Shown piece by piece: positions 8,082-16,052 of a DNA stretch of 57,751 nucleotides. Below the pieces are notes generated by a model. That model saw only the letters and a program-made list of their open reading frames with translations, ran no database searches and was not told where the DNA came from. Position 1 is the stretch's first letter. The number at the start of each line of letters is the position of its first letter. Source of the DNA: RGUW01 sp040399325 (GTDB taxonomy: Bacteria; Cyanobacteriota; Cyanobacteriia; PCC-6307; Cyanobiaceae); the NCBI GenBank assembly GCA_040399325.1, contig JBBASJ010000006.1, positions 1-57,751 of the forward strand, in the 5' to 3' direction. The translations under genes were made by a program, and so were the position numbers.

Positions 8082-8386
8082 ACGATCAGGAGCTTGACGG
8101 CATGGCCGAGGGCCTCGGGGCCCAGACACTGCCGGAGCGTGACACGCCGCTCTACAACCATCCGCTGCCCCTTCTGGAGGACTGGCTGCGGTCGATGGGA
8201 GGGAGACAGCGGGGCCCGCATTCGTGCCAGTGGGACCTGCATCAACCCCAGTGGAGTGCCCTGCTCGAGCTCGAGGTCGAGGAGCTCAAGGTGAGCTGGT
8301 CGCAGGACGGACGCCAGAGCGTGCGCCACTTCCCCTACGGCCTGTCTCGGGCCGACGTGGAGGCGGCGATTCTGGCGGGGCCCTGA
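8078..8386 (+). CDS. DUF3143 family protein
   Basis: 102 aa, ATG at 8078 overlapping the J-protein stop by 4 bp. The block TPLYNHPLPLLEDWLRSMG near residue 23 is the hallmark of DUF3143, a cyanobacterial and plastid-lineage family; the rest (CQWDLHQPQWSALLELEVEEL, later HFPYGLSRADVEAAI) looks like a small alpha/beta domain. No function is established. The translational coupling with a J-domain membrane protein is a hint to a joint role in protein folding or membrane-protein quality control, which is inference. Confidence 0.85.
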   Translation: MNDQELDGMAEGLGAQTLPERDTPLYNHPLPLLEDWLRSMGGRQRGPHSCQWDLHQPQWSALLELEVEELKVSWSQDGRQSVRHFPYGLSRADVEAAILAGP

Positions 8387-8444
8387 GCAATGGCCCAGGT
8401 CCTTGGCATGATGGAACCGTTGACAGCGTCAGCGGGCCTTTGCC

Positions 8445-8756
8445 ATGGCTTCCGCCAATTCTGCAGACCGCATCCCGGAGCTGCGCAGCAAACGCGCCGC
8501 TTCAAAGCGTTTTCTGGCCGCTGGAGCGGACCTGCGCTCGGCCCCGGCCCGCTGCCGCGCCTGGGGTCCCGGTGAGATGTTTGCCGAGGGGCAATGGCAG
8601 GTGATCCGCGTGCAGCTGGAGCAGCAGGGCTGGTACCCCTCCCAGATCGAATTGGTGCATGACCAGTTGCGGCAGGGCTGGCCTCTGGCCACAGCCAAGC
8701 GCCATGCGGCCCGGCTGTCGGGCCATTGCCCGCTCAGGGCTCAGAGCACGATCTGA
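8445..8756 (+). CDS. Hypothetical basic protein (103 aa)
   Basis: ATG at 8445, 58 bp after DUF3143. Arginine-rich N-terminus (IPELRSKRAASKRFLAAG), then a region with QWQVIRVQLEQQGWYPSQIE and VHDQLRQGWPLATAKRHAAR that reads as two or three amphipathic helices. No family was recognised. No membrane segment or signal peptide. The good codon composition and the lack of a competing gene on the other strand support it as real. Confidence 0.6.
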   Translation: MASANSADRIPELRSKRAASKRFLAAGADLRSAPARCRAWGPGEMFAEGQWQVIRVQLEQQGWYPSQIELVHDQLRQGWPLATAKRHAARLSGHCPLRAQSTI

Positions 8757-8804
8757 GCTGCGGCATCGGGAACGATGCACCTGAGCGAAGCCAGCGACGT
8801 CGGC

Positions 8805-8960
8805 TCAGCGGCAGAGTTCGCTGCTGCGCTCTGAGGGGGTCGCCCAGGCCTTGCAGTTGACCCAGCGCACCGCCGAGACCTCGATGTCGGTGAACAACAC
8901 CAGGATGCCGCCGCAGAGCAGCAGAACCGCCAGGCTGATCAATCCGTTGCGGGTGCTCAT
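8805..8960 (-). CDS. Small membrane protein (51 aa), downstream of bioD
   Basis: ATG at 8960, 13 bp after the bioD stop, on the same strand. Peptide begins MSTRNGLISLAVLLLCGG and continues with a single hydrophobic helix (residues 7-23), then DIEVSAVRWVNCKAW and a polar tail with two cysteines. It looks like a genuine single-pass membrane protein and is probably co-transcribed with the biotin operon. No function is recognised. It is shorter than common ORF cutoffs. Confidence 0.6.
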   Translation of the reverse strand: MSTRNGLISLAVLLLCGGILVLFTDIEVSAVRWVNCKAWATPSERSSELCR

Positions 8961-8973
8961 TCGCTCGGCAGCA

Positions 8974-9636
8974 TCACAGGGGGCAATCTATGTGTCTGTG
9001 CCGTTGTTGCAGGGTGTCTGCCAGGTTCTGAGAGGCCCATTGCCCCGCCAGGCTGGCCGCTGACAAAGGCTCCAAGGTGGGCAGCTGGGCCAGCACAGGG
9101 ACCCCGCCGAGCTGTTCGAGGCTGCGGGGGTTGTCGGGGTGGGGCGGGCCGTTGAGCACCAGCCCCAGCAGGGGGATGGCCCGGGCCCGCAGCGCCTCGA
9201 TCGACAGCAGGGTGTGGTTGAGCGTGCCCAGGCCGCTGCGGCCCACCAGCAGCACCGGTAGTCCCCACCGCTGCAACTGGTCGATCTGCAGCCAGTCGCG
9301 ACCCAGGGGAACCAGCAGGCCGCCGGCGGTCTCGACCACCAACGCTCGATCGCAGCGGGGCAGGCCGAGGCGCGACGGTTCGATCGTGACGCCATCCAGT
9401 TCGGCGGCCCAATGCGGTGACACGGGCTGCCTGAGCCGGTAGGCCTCGGGAATCAGGCGTTCGCGTGGCAGGTTGAGCAGTCGCTGAACCCGGGCTGCGT
9501 CGCCGCCCCCTTCGAGACCGCTCTGCACCGGCTTCCAGTAGCAGGCGCCCAGTCCCTGCACGAACAGGGCGCTGACCACGGTCTTGCCCACGTCGGTGTC
9601 GGTGCCGCAGATCACCAGTCGTTGGGGTCGGGTCAT
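8974..9636 (-). CDS. bioD: Dethiobiotin synthetase BioD
   Basis: 220 aa from the ATG at 9636, which overlaps the bioC stop by 4 bp; an earlier in-frame start would lie inside bioC. The P-loop GTDTDVGKTVVSALF at residues 10-24 is diagnostic, with WKPVQSGL near 40 and VETAGGLLVPL near 100. ATP-dependent closure of the ureido ring from 7,8-diaminopelargonate and CO2, the penultimate biotin step. Last recognised gene of the bioF-bioK-bioC-bioD operon. Confidence 0.94.
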   Translation of the reverse strand: MTRPQRLVICGTDTDVGKTVVSALFVQGLGACYWKPVQSGLEGGGDAARVQRLLNLPRERLIPEAYRLRQPVSPHWAAELDGVTIEPSRLGLPRCDRALVVETAGGLLVPLGRDWLQIDQLQRWGLPVLLVGRSGLGTLNHTLLSIEALRARAIPLLGLVLNGPPHPDNPRSLEQLGGVPVLAQLPTLEPLSAASLAGQWASQNLADTLQQRHRHIDCPL

Positions 9637-10400
9637 GGTGCGAGCCTCTCTGGGCGCTGCCCCACCAGCAGCAAGACATGCCAGCTCACCACATCGCTGG
9701 GGGGCCAGTGGGCCAGCAACCGGCGCCACTGGGCGGTCGACAGGCCTGCCTGGTCGCTGTGGCCGGCACCCAGGCGCCGCAGTTGCCGCAGAAAGGCGCG
9801 CCCCCCCGGCCCGTAGCGCACGCTGAACACCAGGCGGCGCAGGCAGCCGATCGCCAGGCCCGAGGCGGCGGCGCCGATCAGGGTGTCGGCCTCGGGCAGG
9901 CGGCGTGCCGTGCAGGGCACCCGGGCCCGATCAGCCGCCTGGTGCCACTGGGGAAAGCTGCCCGCCACCGGTACCGCCAGCGCCAGCCAGCCCCCCGGCG
10001 CCAGCGCGGTGGTCCAGTCTCTGAGGCGGGTGGCCGGGTCCTGGAGCCATTGCAGCGCAAAGCTGCTGGTGATCAGGCTGCAGTGGTTCAGCTCGGGCGG
10101 AAGGCCCAGATCCAGATTCCACAGCAGACCCCTCTCCGGGGTGAGCAGGGGGTTGCGGCGCAGCAACGCGGCGCTGCCATCCAGCTGCAGCAGCTCCAGC
10201 CGTGGTGCCTGCTGCCGCAGGGCCAACCCCACCAGGCCGCTGCCGGCACCCAGGTCGGCACGCGGGCCCGGCAGCAGGGGGAGCCGGGCGGCGTAATGGG
10301 CCAGCCGCCAGGCCACGGCGCGCTGCAGGCCGGCATGGGTGTCGTAGTGCGCCGCCTGCCGGTCAAAACGGCCGCAGCTGGCTGGCCTGGGGTGGGTCAT
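9633..10400 (-). CDS. bioC: Malonyl-ACP O-methyltransferase BioC (probable)
   Basis: 255 aa. Class I SAM-dependent methyltransferase: N-terminal RFDRQAAHYDTHAGLQR is the usual BioC opening, ADLGAGSGLVGLAL is motif I near residue 50, and SSFALQWLQDPATRLRDW matches the BioC region around motif II. BioC masks the malonyl carboxyl as a methyl ester so fatty-acid enzymes can build pimeloyl-ACP. The position between bioK and bioD, with 4-bp overlaps on both sides, strongly supports the assignment. Fairly divergent from the E. coli protein. Confidence 0.87.
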   Translation of the reverse strand: MTHPRPASCGRFDRQAAHYDTHAGLQRAVAWRLAHYAARLPLLPGPRADLGAGSGLVGLALRQQAPRLELLQLDGSAALLRRNPLLTPERGLLWNLDLGLPPELNHCSLITSSFALQWLQDPATRLRDWTTALAPGGWLALAVPVAGSFPQWHQAADRARVPCTARRLPEADTLIGAAASGLAIGCLRRLVFSVRYGPGGRAFLRQLRRLGAGHSDQAGLSTAQWRRLLAHWPPSDVVSWHVLLLVGQRPERLAP

Positions 10401-11098
10401 CGCGCGCTCAGGCCGTCAATCCAGCCATTCACCATTGCCACCGTGGCGGTGCCGATCAGGCCATGGCCCGCCCCGGCCAGGGTCAGCACATCGGCGCTCG
10501 GCAGGCTGCTTTCGAGCTCCTGGCGGGCCAGGGGGTGCACGATCTGATCGTTGCCCGCCTGCACCAGCAGCACCCGGGCCTCCGTTGGAAAGCCATCAGG
10601 CAGTCCGCGGGCCTGGGCGATCAGCGTCAGATCGCTGTGCAACCGTTCCAGGCCCCGGGAATCAAGCGGCTCCCGGGCTGGCGAGGCCTGCAGCAGCTCC
10701 GGCGCCGCTGGCGCGGCCACCTGCTCCAGAAAGGCCTGCAACATCGCGCCGGGGTTCTCCCCCCGCAGCTGGGTCGCCATGGCGGCCAGGGCCGCCTGCA
10801 CCCGTTTGCCCTGGTGACCTGCCGGCACAAAACGGGCGAAACTGGTCAGCAGCACCAGGGCATCGGCCGCCTGCAGCACCGCTGGTGGCAGCAGATGGGG
10901 GCCCAGGGAGTGGGCGATCACCACCTTGAGCCCTGGGGCCTCGGCCCAGCCGGGTTGGTGGGCAGCCAAAGCGCCGTAGCCCCGCTCGCCGCAGCTGCAC
11001 CGCCAGCCCCGGGACCGCCACAGCGGCAGCCAGGGATCCCAGCTGCGGCTGTCGCCGCACCAGCCATGCATGGCAATCAGCTGGCGGTCGGTGCTCAT
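10397..11098 (-). CDS. bioK: Pimeloyl-ACP methyl ester esterase, BioK/BioH type
   Basis: 233 aa. Alpha/beta hydrolase: oxyanion-hole HGWCGDS near residue 11, nucleophile serine in VIAHSLGPH near 64, acid Asp in VQAGNDQIVHP near 183 and His in LAGAGHGLIG near 212. Cyanobacteria use BioK in place of BioH to remove the methyl ester from pimeloyl-ACP; the nucleophile elbow AHSLG and its location between bioF and bioC fit that role. Sequence alone does not separate BioK from BioG/BioH decisively. 4-bp overlaps with both neighbours indicate translational coupling. Confidence 0.8.
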   Translation of the reverse strand: MSTDRQLIAMHGWCGDSRSWDPWLPLWRSRGWRCSCGERGYGALAAHQPGWAEAPGLKVVIAHSLGPHLLPPAVLQAADALVLLTSFARFVPAGHQGKRVQAALAAMATQLRGENPGAMLQAFLEQVAAPAAPELLQASPAREPLDSRGLERLHSDLTLIAQARGLPDGFPTEARVLLVQAGNDQIVHPLARQELESSLPSADVLTLAGAGHGLIGTATVAMVNGWIDGLSAR

Positions 11099-12312
11099 GG
11101 GCTGCCCAGCTCCCGCACCAGCCTGGCCAGCGTGCCCACGGGCAGGTCGGCCCGCAGCACCAGGCGCAGCCGCGCCGTGCCCTCGGGCACCGTGGGTGGA
11201 CGGATCGCCACGCTCAGCAGTCCGGCCTGTTCAAGCCGGCCCTGCAGGGCAAGGGCCCTGGCGTTGTCTCCCACCAGCAGCGGCAGGATCGGTCCATGGC
11301 CGGGTGGGCGCGGCCAGCCCGCCTGCTCGAGGCCGGAGCGCCAGCGGGCAGCCCGCTGCAGCAGGCCGCTCCCGGGCGGATTGCCCTGGGCCTCCTGGGT
11401 CTGCAGCCAGCCCAGGGCCGCCAGCGCTCCGGCTGCCAGCGGCGGCGCCAGGGCGGTGGTGTAGCGAAAGGGGCCGCTGTGCTGCAACAGCCATTCGAGT
11501 GTGGTGGCATCACCCGCCAGAAAGGCGCCGCCGCTGCCCAGGGCCTTGCCCAGGGTTCCGCTGATCAGGGCGATGCCGCCGTGGCCGTGGCCGAGGCCGC
11601 GACCGCCTGGCCCCAGCAGCCCCAGGGCATGGGCTTCATCGAGCAGCAGGGCTGCGCCGTGCTGCTCGCAGAGCGTCACCAGCTGCGCCACATCGGGACT
11701 GGTGCCTTCCATCGAGAACAGGCTTTCGCTGAGCACCAGCAGGCGCCGTTCGGGCTCCGCTGCACGGATGGCCTCGAGGCGGCGCCGCAGATCGGCCAGG
11801 TCGTTATGGCCGAACCGCTGCAGCCGGGCCCCGCTGGTCCTGACCCCCGCCAGCAGGGAGTGGTGAATCAACCGGTCGGCCAACACCAGGCTGTGGCGGT
11901 CGGCCAGGGCCGTGACCGCGGCGATGTTGGCCTGGAAGCCACTGGGAAACAGCAGGGCCCGCTCGCGCCCCAGCCACTGGGCCAGGGCCCGCTCGAGCTC
12001 GCCATGCACCGGTCGGCTGCCGCTCACCAGCCGGGACGCCCCCGCCCCCAGACCACTGCGCTCCAGTTCGGCCGCGGCGGCGGCGATCACCGCGGCATGA
12101 CGGCTGAGTCCCAGATAGTCGTTGCTGGCCAGGTCGAGCAGGGGGTCGTCGCTGGCGCGCTGCCGCTCCTGGGGGTGCAGGCGGCCGGTGGTGGTGGGGG
12201 CAAAGCTGCGCAAGCTGCGCCGGCCTGAGGCCGGTTGGGCGTCAAGCGCCTGGCGCAGCGGCTGTTTCCAGGGCTGCTGCTGTTCAGCTCTGATTCGCGG
12301 GGGCAGACCCAT
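11095..12312 (-). CDS. bioF: 8-amino-7-oxononanoate synthase BioF
   Basis: Taken from the ATG at 12312 (405 aa); a longer frame to 12417 exists but adds an unrelated basic stretch. A PLP-dependent alpha-oxoamine synthase: LDLASNDYLGLSRH near residue 60, GAGASRLVSGSRPVHGELE near 90, the LLLDEAHALGLLG block with the ring-stacking Asp and His near 215, and the PLP lysine in SGTLGKALGSGG near 245. It condenses pimeloyl-ACP with alanine. First gene of the operon; it shares a 148-bp divergent intergenic region with the helicase gene. Confidence 0.94.
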   Translation of the reverse strand: MGLPPRIRAEQQQPWKQPLRQALDAQPASGRRSLRSFAPTTTGRLHPQERQRASDDPLLDLASNDYLGLSRHAAVIAAAAAELERSGLGAGASRLVSGSRPVHGELERALAQWLGRERALLFPSGFQANIAAVTALADRHSLVLADRLIHHSLLAGVRTSGARLQRFGHNDLADLRRRLEAIRAAEPERRLLVLSESLFSMEGTSPDVAQLVTLCEQHGAALLLDEAHALGLLGPGGRGLGHGHGGIALISGTLGKALGSGGAFLAGDATTLEWLLQHSGPFRYTTALAPPLAAGALAALGWLQTQEAQGNPPGSGLLQRAARWRSGLEQAGWPRPPGHGPILPLLVGDNARALALQGRLEQAGLLSVAIRPPTVPEGTARLRLVLRADLPVGTLARLVRELGSP

Positions 12313-12460
12313 GGGCGTCAGTCTGGGGCAGGCCGTGCGGCATCGGTTGGGGTGCCGATCCGGCCAATAGGATCTCTGCAGAACCGATTTCGGCACCGTC
12401 GCCCGCACCTCGGCCACCGATCCAGTTGATCCAGCAGCCTCTGCGGTCGGTGCGACCGCT
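12313..12460. promoter_or_regulatory. Divergent intergenic region bioF / helicase
   Basis: 148 bp between the outward-facing starts of bioF and the Ski2-like helicase. It must hold the promoters of both transcription units. A stop codon in the helicase frame at 12368-12370 fixes how far that gene could extend upstream. No biotin-repressor (BirA-type) palindrome could be recognised by eye. Confidence 0.5.
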
Positions 12461-15232
12461 GTGCCGCCGCTTGAGCAGCTGTTTCCCTTCGCCCTCGACG
12501 GCTTTCAGCTCGAAGCGATCGATGCCCTCAACCAGGGCCAGTCGGTGGTGGTCAGCGCCCCCACCGGCAGCGGCAAGACGCTGGTGGGCGAGTACGCCAT
12601 CCATCGCGCCCTGGCCCACGGCCAGAAGGTCTTCTACACCACACCGCTCAAGGCGCTCTCCAACCAGAAACTGCGCGATTTCCGCGCGCAGTTCGGCGCC
12701 GACAACGTCGGTCTGCTGACCGGTGATCTGAGCCTCAACCGCGAGGCCAAGGTCGTGGTCATGACCACCGAGATCTTCCGCAACATGCTGTACGCGGAGA
12801 TCGACCACCCCGACAACGATCCCCTGGCCGATGTGGAGGCGGTGGTGCTCGATGAGTGCCACTACATGAACGACTCCCAGCGCGGCACGGTCTGGGAGGA
12901 ATCGATCATTCACTGCCCGCCTGCGGTGCAGCTGGTGGCCCTCTCGGCCACCGTCGCCAATGCGGGCCAGCTCACCGACTGGATCGAGCGGGTGCACGGG
13001 CCCACCCGGCTGGTGCTCAGTGACCACCGGCCGGTGCCGCTGGCGTTCAGTTTCTGCAGCGCCAAGGGTCTGCATCCGCTGCTCAACGACGAGGGCACCG
13101 GCCTGCACCCCAACTGCAAGGTGTGGCGCGCCCCCAAGGGGCACAACCGCAAGGGGCCCAAGACCCCCAAGCCGCCCCAGCCCGAGGCGCCGCCGCTGGG
13201 TTTTGTGGTGGCCCAGATGGCCGAGCGGCAGATGCTGCCGGCGATCTATTTCATCTTCAGCCGCCGCGGCTGCGACAAGGGGGTGCGGGATCTGGGCAAG
13301 GTCTGCCTGGTCAATCCCGACGAGCAGGCGCGCATCCAGGTGCGGCTGAGCGCCTTTGTGGCCACCACCCCCGAGGCGGTGCGAGAAGGCGGCCACGCCG
13401 AGGCCCTGCTGCGGGGCATCGCCGCCCACCATGCCGGGGTGCTGCCCGCCTGGAAGGAGCTGATCGAAGAGCTGTTTCAGCAGGGCCTGATCAAGGTGGT
13501 CTTTGCCACCGAGACCCTGGCCGCCGGCATCAACATGCCGGCTCGCACCACGGTGATCTCGGCCCTGTCCAAGCGCACCGAGCGGGGCCACCGCCCGCTC
13601 ATGGGCAGCGAGTTTCTGCAGATGGCGGGCCGCGCCGGGCGCCGCGGACTCGACTCCCAGGGTTATGTGGTGACGGTGCAGAGCCGCTTTGAAGGGGTGC
13701 GCGAGGCGGGTCAGCTGGCCACGGCCCCGGCCGACCCGCTGGTGAGCCAGTTCACCCCCAGCTACGGCATGGTGTTGAACCTGCTGCAGCGTTACGACCT
13801 GGCCAAGGCCCGCGAGCTGGTGGAGCGCAGCTTCGGGCGCTACCTGGCCACCCTCGACCTGGCCGACGACGAGGCCGCCATCGCTGCGCTGCGCCAGCGG
13901 CTCGAGCAGCTCGAGGACGGCTCGGGTGATGTGCCCTGGGAGGCATTTGAAGACTATGAGAAGCAGCGCGGCCGCCTGCGCGAAGAGCGGCGCCTGCAGC
14001 GCATCCTGCAGCACCAGGCCGAGGAAACCCTGGCCCACGAGCTGACCCTGGCGCTCCAGTTCGCCAGCGAGGGGTCGCTGGTCAGCATCAAGGCGCCCCA
14101 GCTCAGGGGTCGCGTCACGCCGGCGGTGATCGCCCGCAAGGTCAAGGGGCCTGGCCAGTTCCCGTTGCTGCTGTGCCTCACCGACGACAACGTCTGGGTT
14201 CTGTTGCCCTGCGCAGCGGTGGTGAGCCTGCACGCCGAGCTGAGCTGCCTGCAGGTCAGGCAGCTCGATGTGCCCGAGCTGCGCCACAGCGGTGAGTTGC
14301 GCCACGGGGATCAGGCCAGCGGCGGGCTGGCCCTGGCGGTGGCTTCGATGGCCCGTCGCCACGACATGCACACGCCGCAGTACGACCTGGCCTCCGAGGT
14401 GCAGAGCCAGGCCCAGCTGGTGCAGCAGCTCGAGGAGGACCTGGAGTTGCATCCGGCCCACCGCTGGGGTGACCGCAAGCAGCTCAAGAAGCACCGCCGC
14501 CGCATGGAGGAGCTGGCCCTCGAGATCGAGGAACGCCAGCGTCTGCTGCATTTCAGGTCCAACCGGCACTGGGACACCTTCCTGGCCTTGATCGATGTCC
14601 TGCGGCATTTCGGCGCCATGGCCGGTGATGAGGGGCTCGAACCCACCGAGATCGGCCGCACCGTGGCCGCCCTGCGGGGCGACAACGAGCTGTGGCTCGG
14701 CCTGGCGCTGATGAGCGGCCATCTCGATGAGCTGCAGCCCCCCGAGCTGGCGGCGGTGCTCGAGGCGATCTCGACCGAGGTCAACCGCCCTGACCTGTGG
14801 TGCGGTTTTCCGCCGCCGCCGGCGGTCGATGAGGCCCTGCACGATCTGCGCGGTCTCCGCCGTGAGCTGGGACGCCAGCAGGAGCGGGCCAAGGTGGCCT
14901 TCCCGATCTGGTTTGAGCCCGAACTCACCGGCCTGGTTGAGGTCTGGGCCAAAGGCGCCAGCTGGAGCGATGTGATCGCCAACACCTCGCTCGATGAGGG
15001 CGATGTGGTGCGAGTGCTGCGGCGCACCGTTGACCTGCTGGCCCAGATTCCCTACTGCGAAGCGGTGAGCCAGCAGCTGCGCGACAACGCCCGGGCTGCC
15101 CTGCGGGCGATCAACCGCTTCCCGGTGTGCGAGCTCGACGACCTGCTGCCCAAGGCGCCTGCGGCGATCGAGCGGCCCAGGCCCGAGGCGCCGAGCGACT
15201 TTGCCAGCCCCCACAGCGATCTGGAGGGGTAA
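12461..15232 (+). CDS. Ski2/Mtr4-like DExH RNA helicase
   Basis: 923 aa from the GTG at 12461, the first usable start after the in-frame stop at 12368. Helicase motifs: I SAPTGSGKTLVGEYA near residue 32, Ia TTPLKALSNQK, Ib TGD, II VLDECHYM (DECH box) near 130, III LSATVAN near 164, V ATETLAAGINMPARTTVIS near 352, VI QMAGRAGRRGLDSQG near 389. The C-terminal ~150 residues resemble the DSHCT domain of the Ski2/Mtr4/Dob1 group. In eukaryotes these feed RNA to the exosome; in cyanobacteria a role in RNA degradation is plausible but inferred. No accessory arch domain is evident. Confidence 0.92.
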   Translation: MPPLEQLFPFALDGFQLEAIDALNQGQSVVVSAPTGSGKTLVGEYAIHRALAHGQKVFYTTPLKALSNQKLRDFRAQFGADNVGLLTGDLSLNREAKVVVMTTEIFRNMLYAEIDHPDNDPLADVEAVVLDECHYMNDSQRGTVWEESIIHCPPAVQLVALSATVANAGQLTDWIERVHGPTRLVLSDHRPVPLAFSFCSAKGLHPLLNDEGTGLHPNCKVWRAPKGHNRKGPKTPKPPQPEAPPLGFVVAQMAERQMLPAIYFIFSRRGCDKGVRDLGKVCLVNPDEQARIQVRLSAFVATTPEAVREGGHAEALLRGIAAHHAGVLPAWKELIEELFQQGLIKVVFATETLAAGINMPARTTVISALSKRTERGHRPLMGSEFLQMAGRAGRRGLDSQGYVVTVQSRFEGVREAGQLATAPADPLVSQFTPSYGMVLNLLQRYDLAKARELVERSFGRYLATLDLADDEAAIAALRQRLEQLEDGSGDVPWEAFEDYEKQRGRLREERRLQRILQHQAEETLAHELTLALQFASEGSLVSIKAPQLRGRVTPAVIARKVKGPGQFPLLLCLTDDNVWVLLPCAAVVSLHAELSCLQVRQLDVPELRHSGELRHGDQASGGLALAVASMARRHDMHTPQYDLASEVQSQAQLVQQLEEDLELHPAHRWGDRKQLKKHRRRMEELALEIEERQRLLHFRSNRHWDTFLALIDVLRHFGAMAGDEGLEPTEIGRTVAALRGDNELWLGLALMSGHLDELQPPELAAVLEAISTEVNRPDLWCGFPPPPAVDEALHDLRGLRRELGRQQERAKVAFPIWFEPELTGLVEVWAKGASWSDVIANTSLDEGDVVRVLRRTVDLLAQIPYCEAVSQQLRDNARAALRAINRFPVCELDDLLPKAPAAIERPRPEAPSDFASPHSDLEG

Positions 15233-15235
15233 GAC

Positions 15236-15331
15236 CTACCCGCGCGGCCGCAGCACCAGCCAGATGATCAGCAGCAGGCCGGCGGTGCTGACCGCCGTGT
15301 AGATCCAGTCGGCGTAGGGGGTCCAGGGCAT
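15236..15331 (-). CDS. Very small membrane protein (31 aa)
   Basis: ATG at 15331, stop at 15236-15238. The peptide starts MPWTPYADWIYTAVSTAG and continues LLLIIWLVLRPRG: an aromatic N-terminus, one membrane helix of 17-18 residues and a positively charged C-terminus, consistent with an N-out/C-in single span. It sits in the 131-bp gap between the helicase stop and rlmH, on the opposite strand. Its composition resembles the tiny photosynthetic or respiratory complex subunits, but no family is recognised. Confidence 0.5.
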   Translation of the reverse strand: MPWTPYADWIYTAVSTAGLLLIIWLVLRPRG

Positions 15332-15363
15332 TCCTCTAGCCTGCCAGCAGCGCCTGTGCGGCC

Positions 15364-15801
15364 GTGATCAACCCCACCCGCATGCGCATCCTGGCAGTGG
15401 GCAAGGTGCGCAAGGGCTGGGTGGCCGAGGGGGTGGCCCTGTATCGCAAGCGCCTGCCGGGGCTGGAGTTGCTCGAGCTGCGCGATGGGGGCCGGGCCCG
15501 CGAAGCCGAGGCGATCGCCGCCGAGCTGCATCCCGGTGAGCGCCTGGTGGCCCTCTGCGAGGAGGGGCAGACCTACACCTCAGAGGGGCTGGCCCAGGCC
15601 CTTGAGGGGTCGGGCTCAGAGCGCCTGGCGTTTGTGATCGGCGGCGCCGATGGGCTGGACCCGGCGATCAAGGCGCGGGCCCAGTGGCGCCTCAGCCTGT
15701 CGCCGCTCACCTTTCCCCATGAGCTGGCGCGGCTGCTGCTGCTGGAGCAGCTCTACCGGGCCCTGTCGATTCAGCAGGGCGGGCCCTATCACCGCAGCTG
15801 A
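15364..15801 (+). CDS. rlmH: 23S rRNA (pseudouridine-1915-N3)-methyltransferase RlmH
   Basis: 145 aa from the GTG at 15364; an ATG at 15382 (MRILAVGKVRKGW) is the alternative start. SPOUT-class methyltransferase: RILAVGKVRKGW at the N-terminus, the glycine-rich SAM-knot loop FVIGGADGLDPAI near residue 91, and the C-terminal LLLEQLYRALSIQQGGPYHR, which is the strongest family signature. It modifies helix 69 of the 50S subunit in assembled ribosomes. Its 3' end faces the hicB gene. Confidence 0.94.
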   Translation: MINPTRMRILAVGKVRKGWVAEGVALYRKRLPGLELLELRDGGRAREAEAIAAELHPGERLVALCEEGQTYTSEGLAQALEGSGSERLAFVIGGADGLDPAIKARAQWRLSLSPLTFPHELARLLLLEQLYRALSIQQGGPYHRS

Positions 15802-15817
15802 GTGGGACCAACGCTTG

Positions 15818-15831
15818 GTGGTTCAAACCAC
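15818..15831. repeat. Perfect short inverted repeat between convergent rlmH and hicB
   Basis: GTGGTT-CA-AACCAC, six-base arms around a 2-base loop, 16 bp after rlmH and 8 bp beyond the hicB stop. It could be a weak bidirectional terminator for two genes ending here, but there is no T-run on either side, so the role is uncertain. Confidence 0.35.
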
Positions 15832-15839
15832 TTGCCGGG

Positions 15840-16052
15840 TCAAACCAGGACTGTCGCCACGCTGGTGCGCAGCGCTGGTCTGGGTTGGGCATCCTCAGCC
15901 AGGCCTTCGAGGTGGAAGGCAATGGCATCGCGGATGCGAGCCAACACCACCTCGCGCGTTTCACCGGTGGCCACACAACCTGGAAGGTCGGGCACATGGG
16001 CCGAGAAGTTGCCTTCGGCGTCTTCGATCACGACGGCAAAGGATTGGCTCAT
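15840..16052 (-). CDS. hicB: HicB-type antitoxin-like protein, apparently orphan
   Basis: 70 aa, ATG at 16052. Sequence reads as the HicB partial RNase H fold: SFAVVIEDAEGNFSAHVPDL, PGCVATGETREVVLARIRDA and AIAFHLEGLAEDAQPRP. It lacks the separate C-terminal DNA-binding domain present in longer HicB proteins. In intact systems HicB neutralises the HicA mRNA interferase and represses the operon. Here the start overlaps the end of a broken hicA by 4 bp (ATGA), the usual hicAB arrangement, but the toxin has been lost. Frame and length look intact, so the protein may still be made. Confidence 0.85.
   Translation of the reverse strand: MSQSFAVVIEDAEGNFSAHVPDLPGCVATGETREVVLARIRDAIAFHLEGLAEDAQPRPALRTSVATVLV

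Noticed and set aside
12284..15214. 976-codon open frame antisense to the helicase gene
   Set aside because: Low-complexity His/Gln/Arg/Leu-rich translation with no domain, mirrored by a fully recognisable helicase on the other strand; expected in GC-rich DNA.
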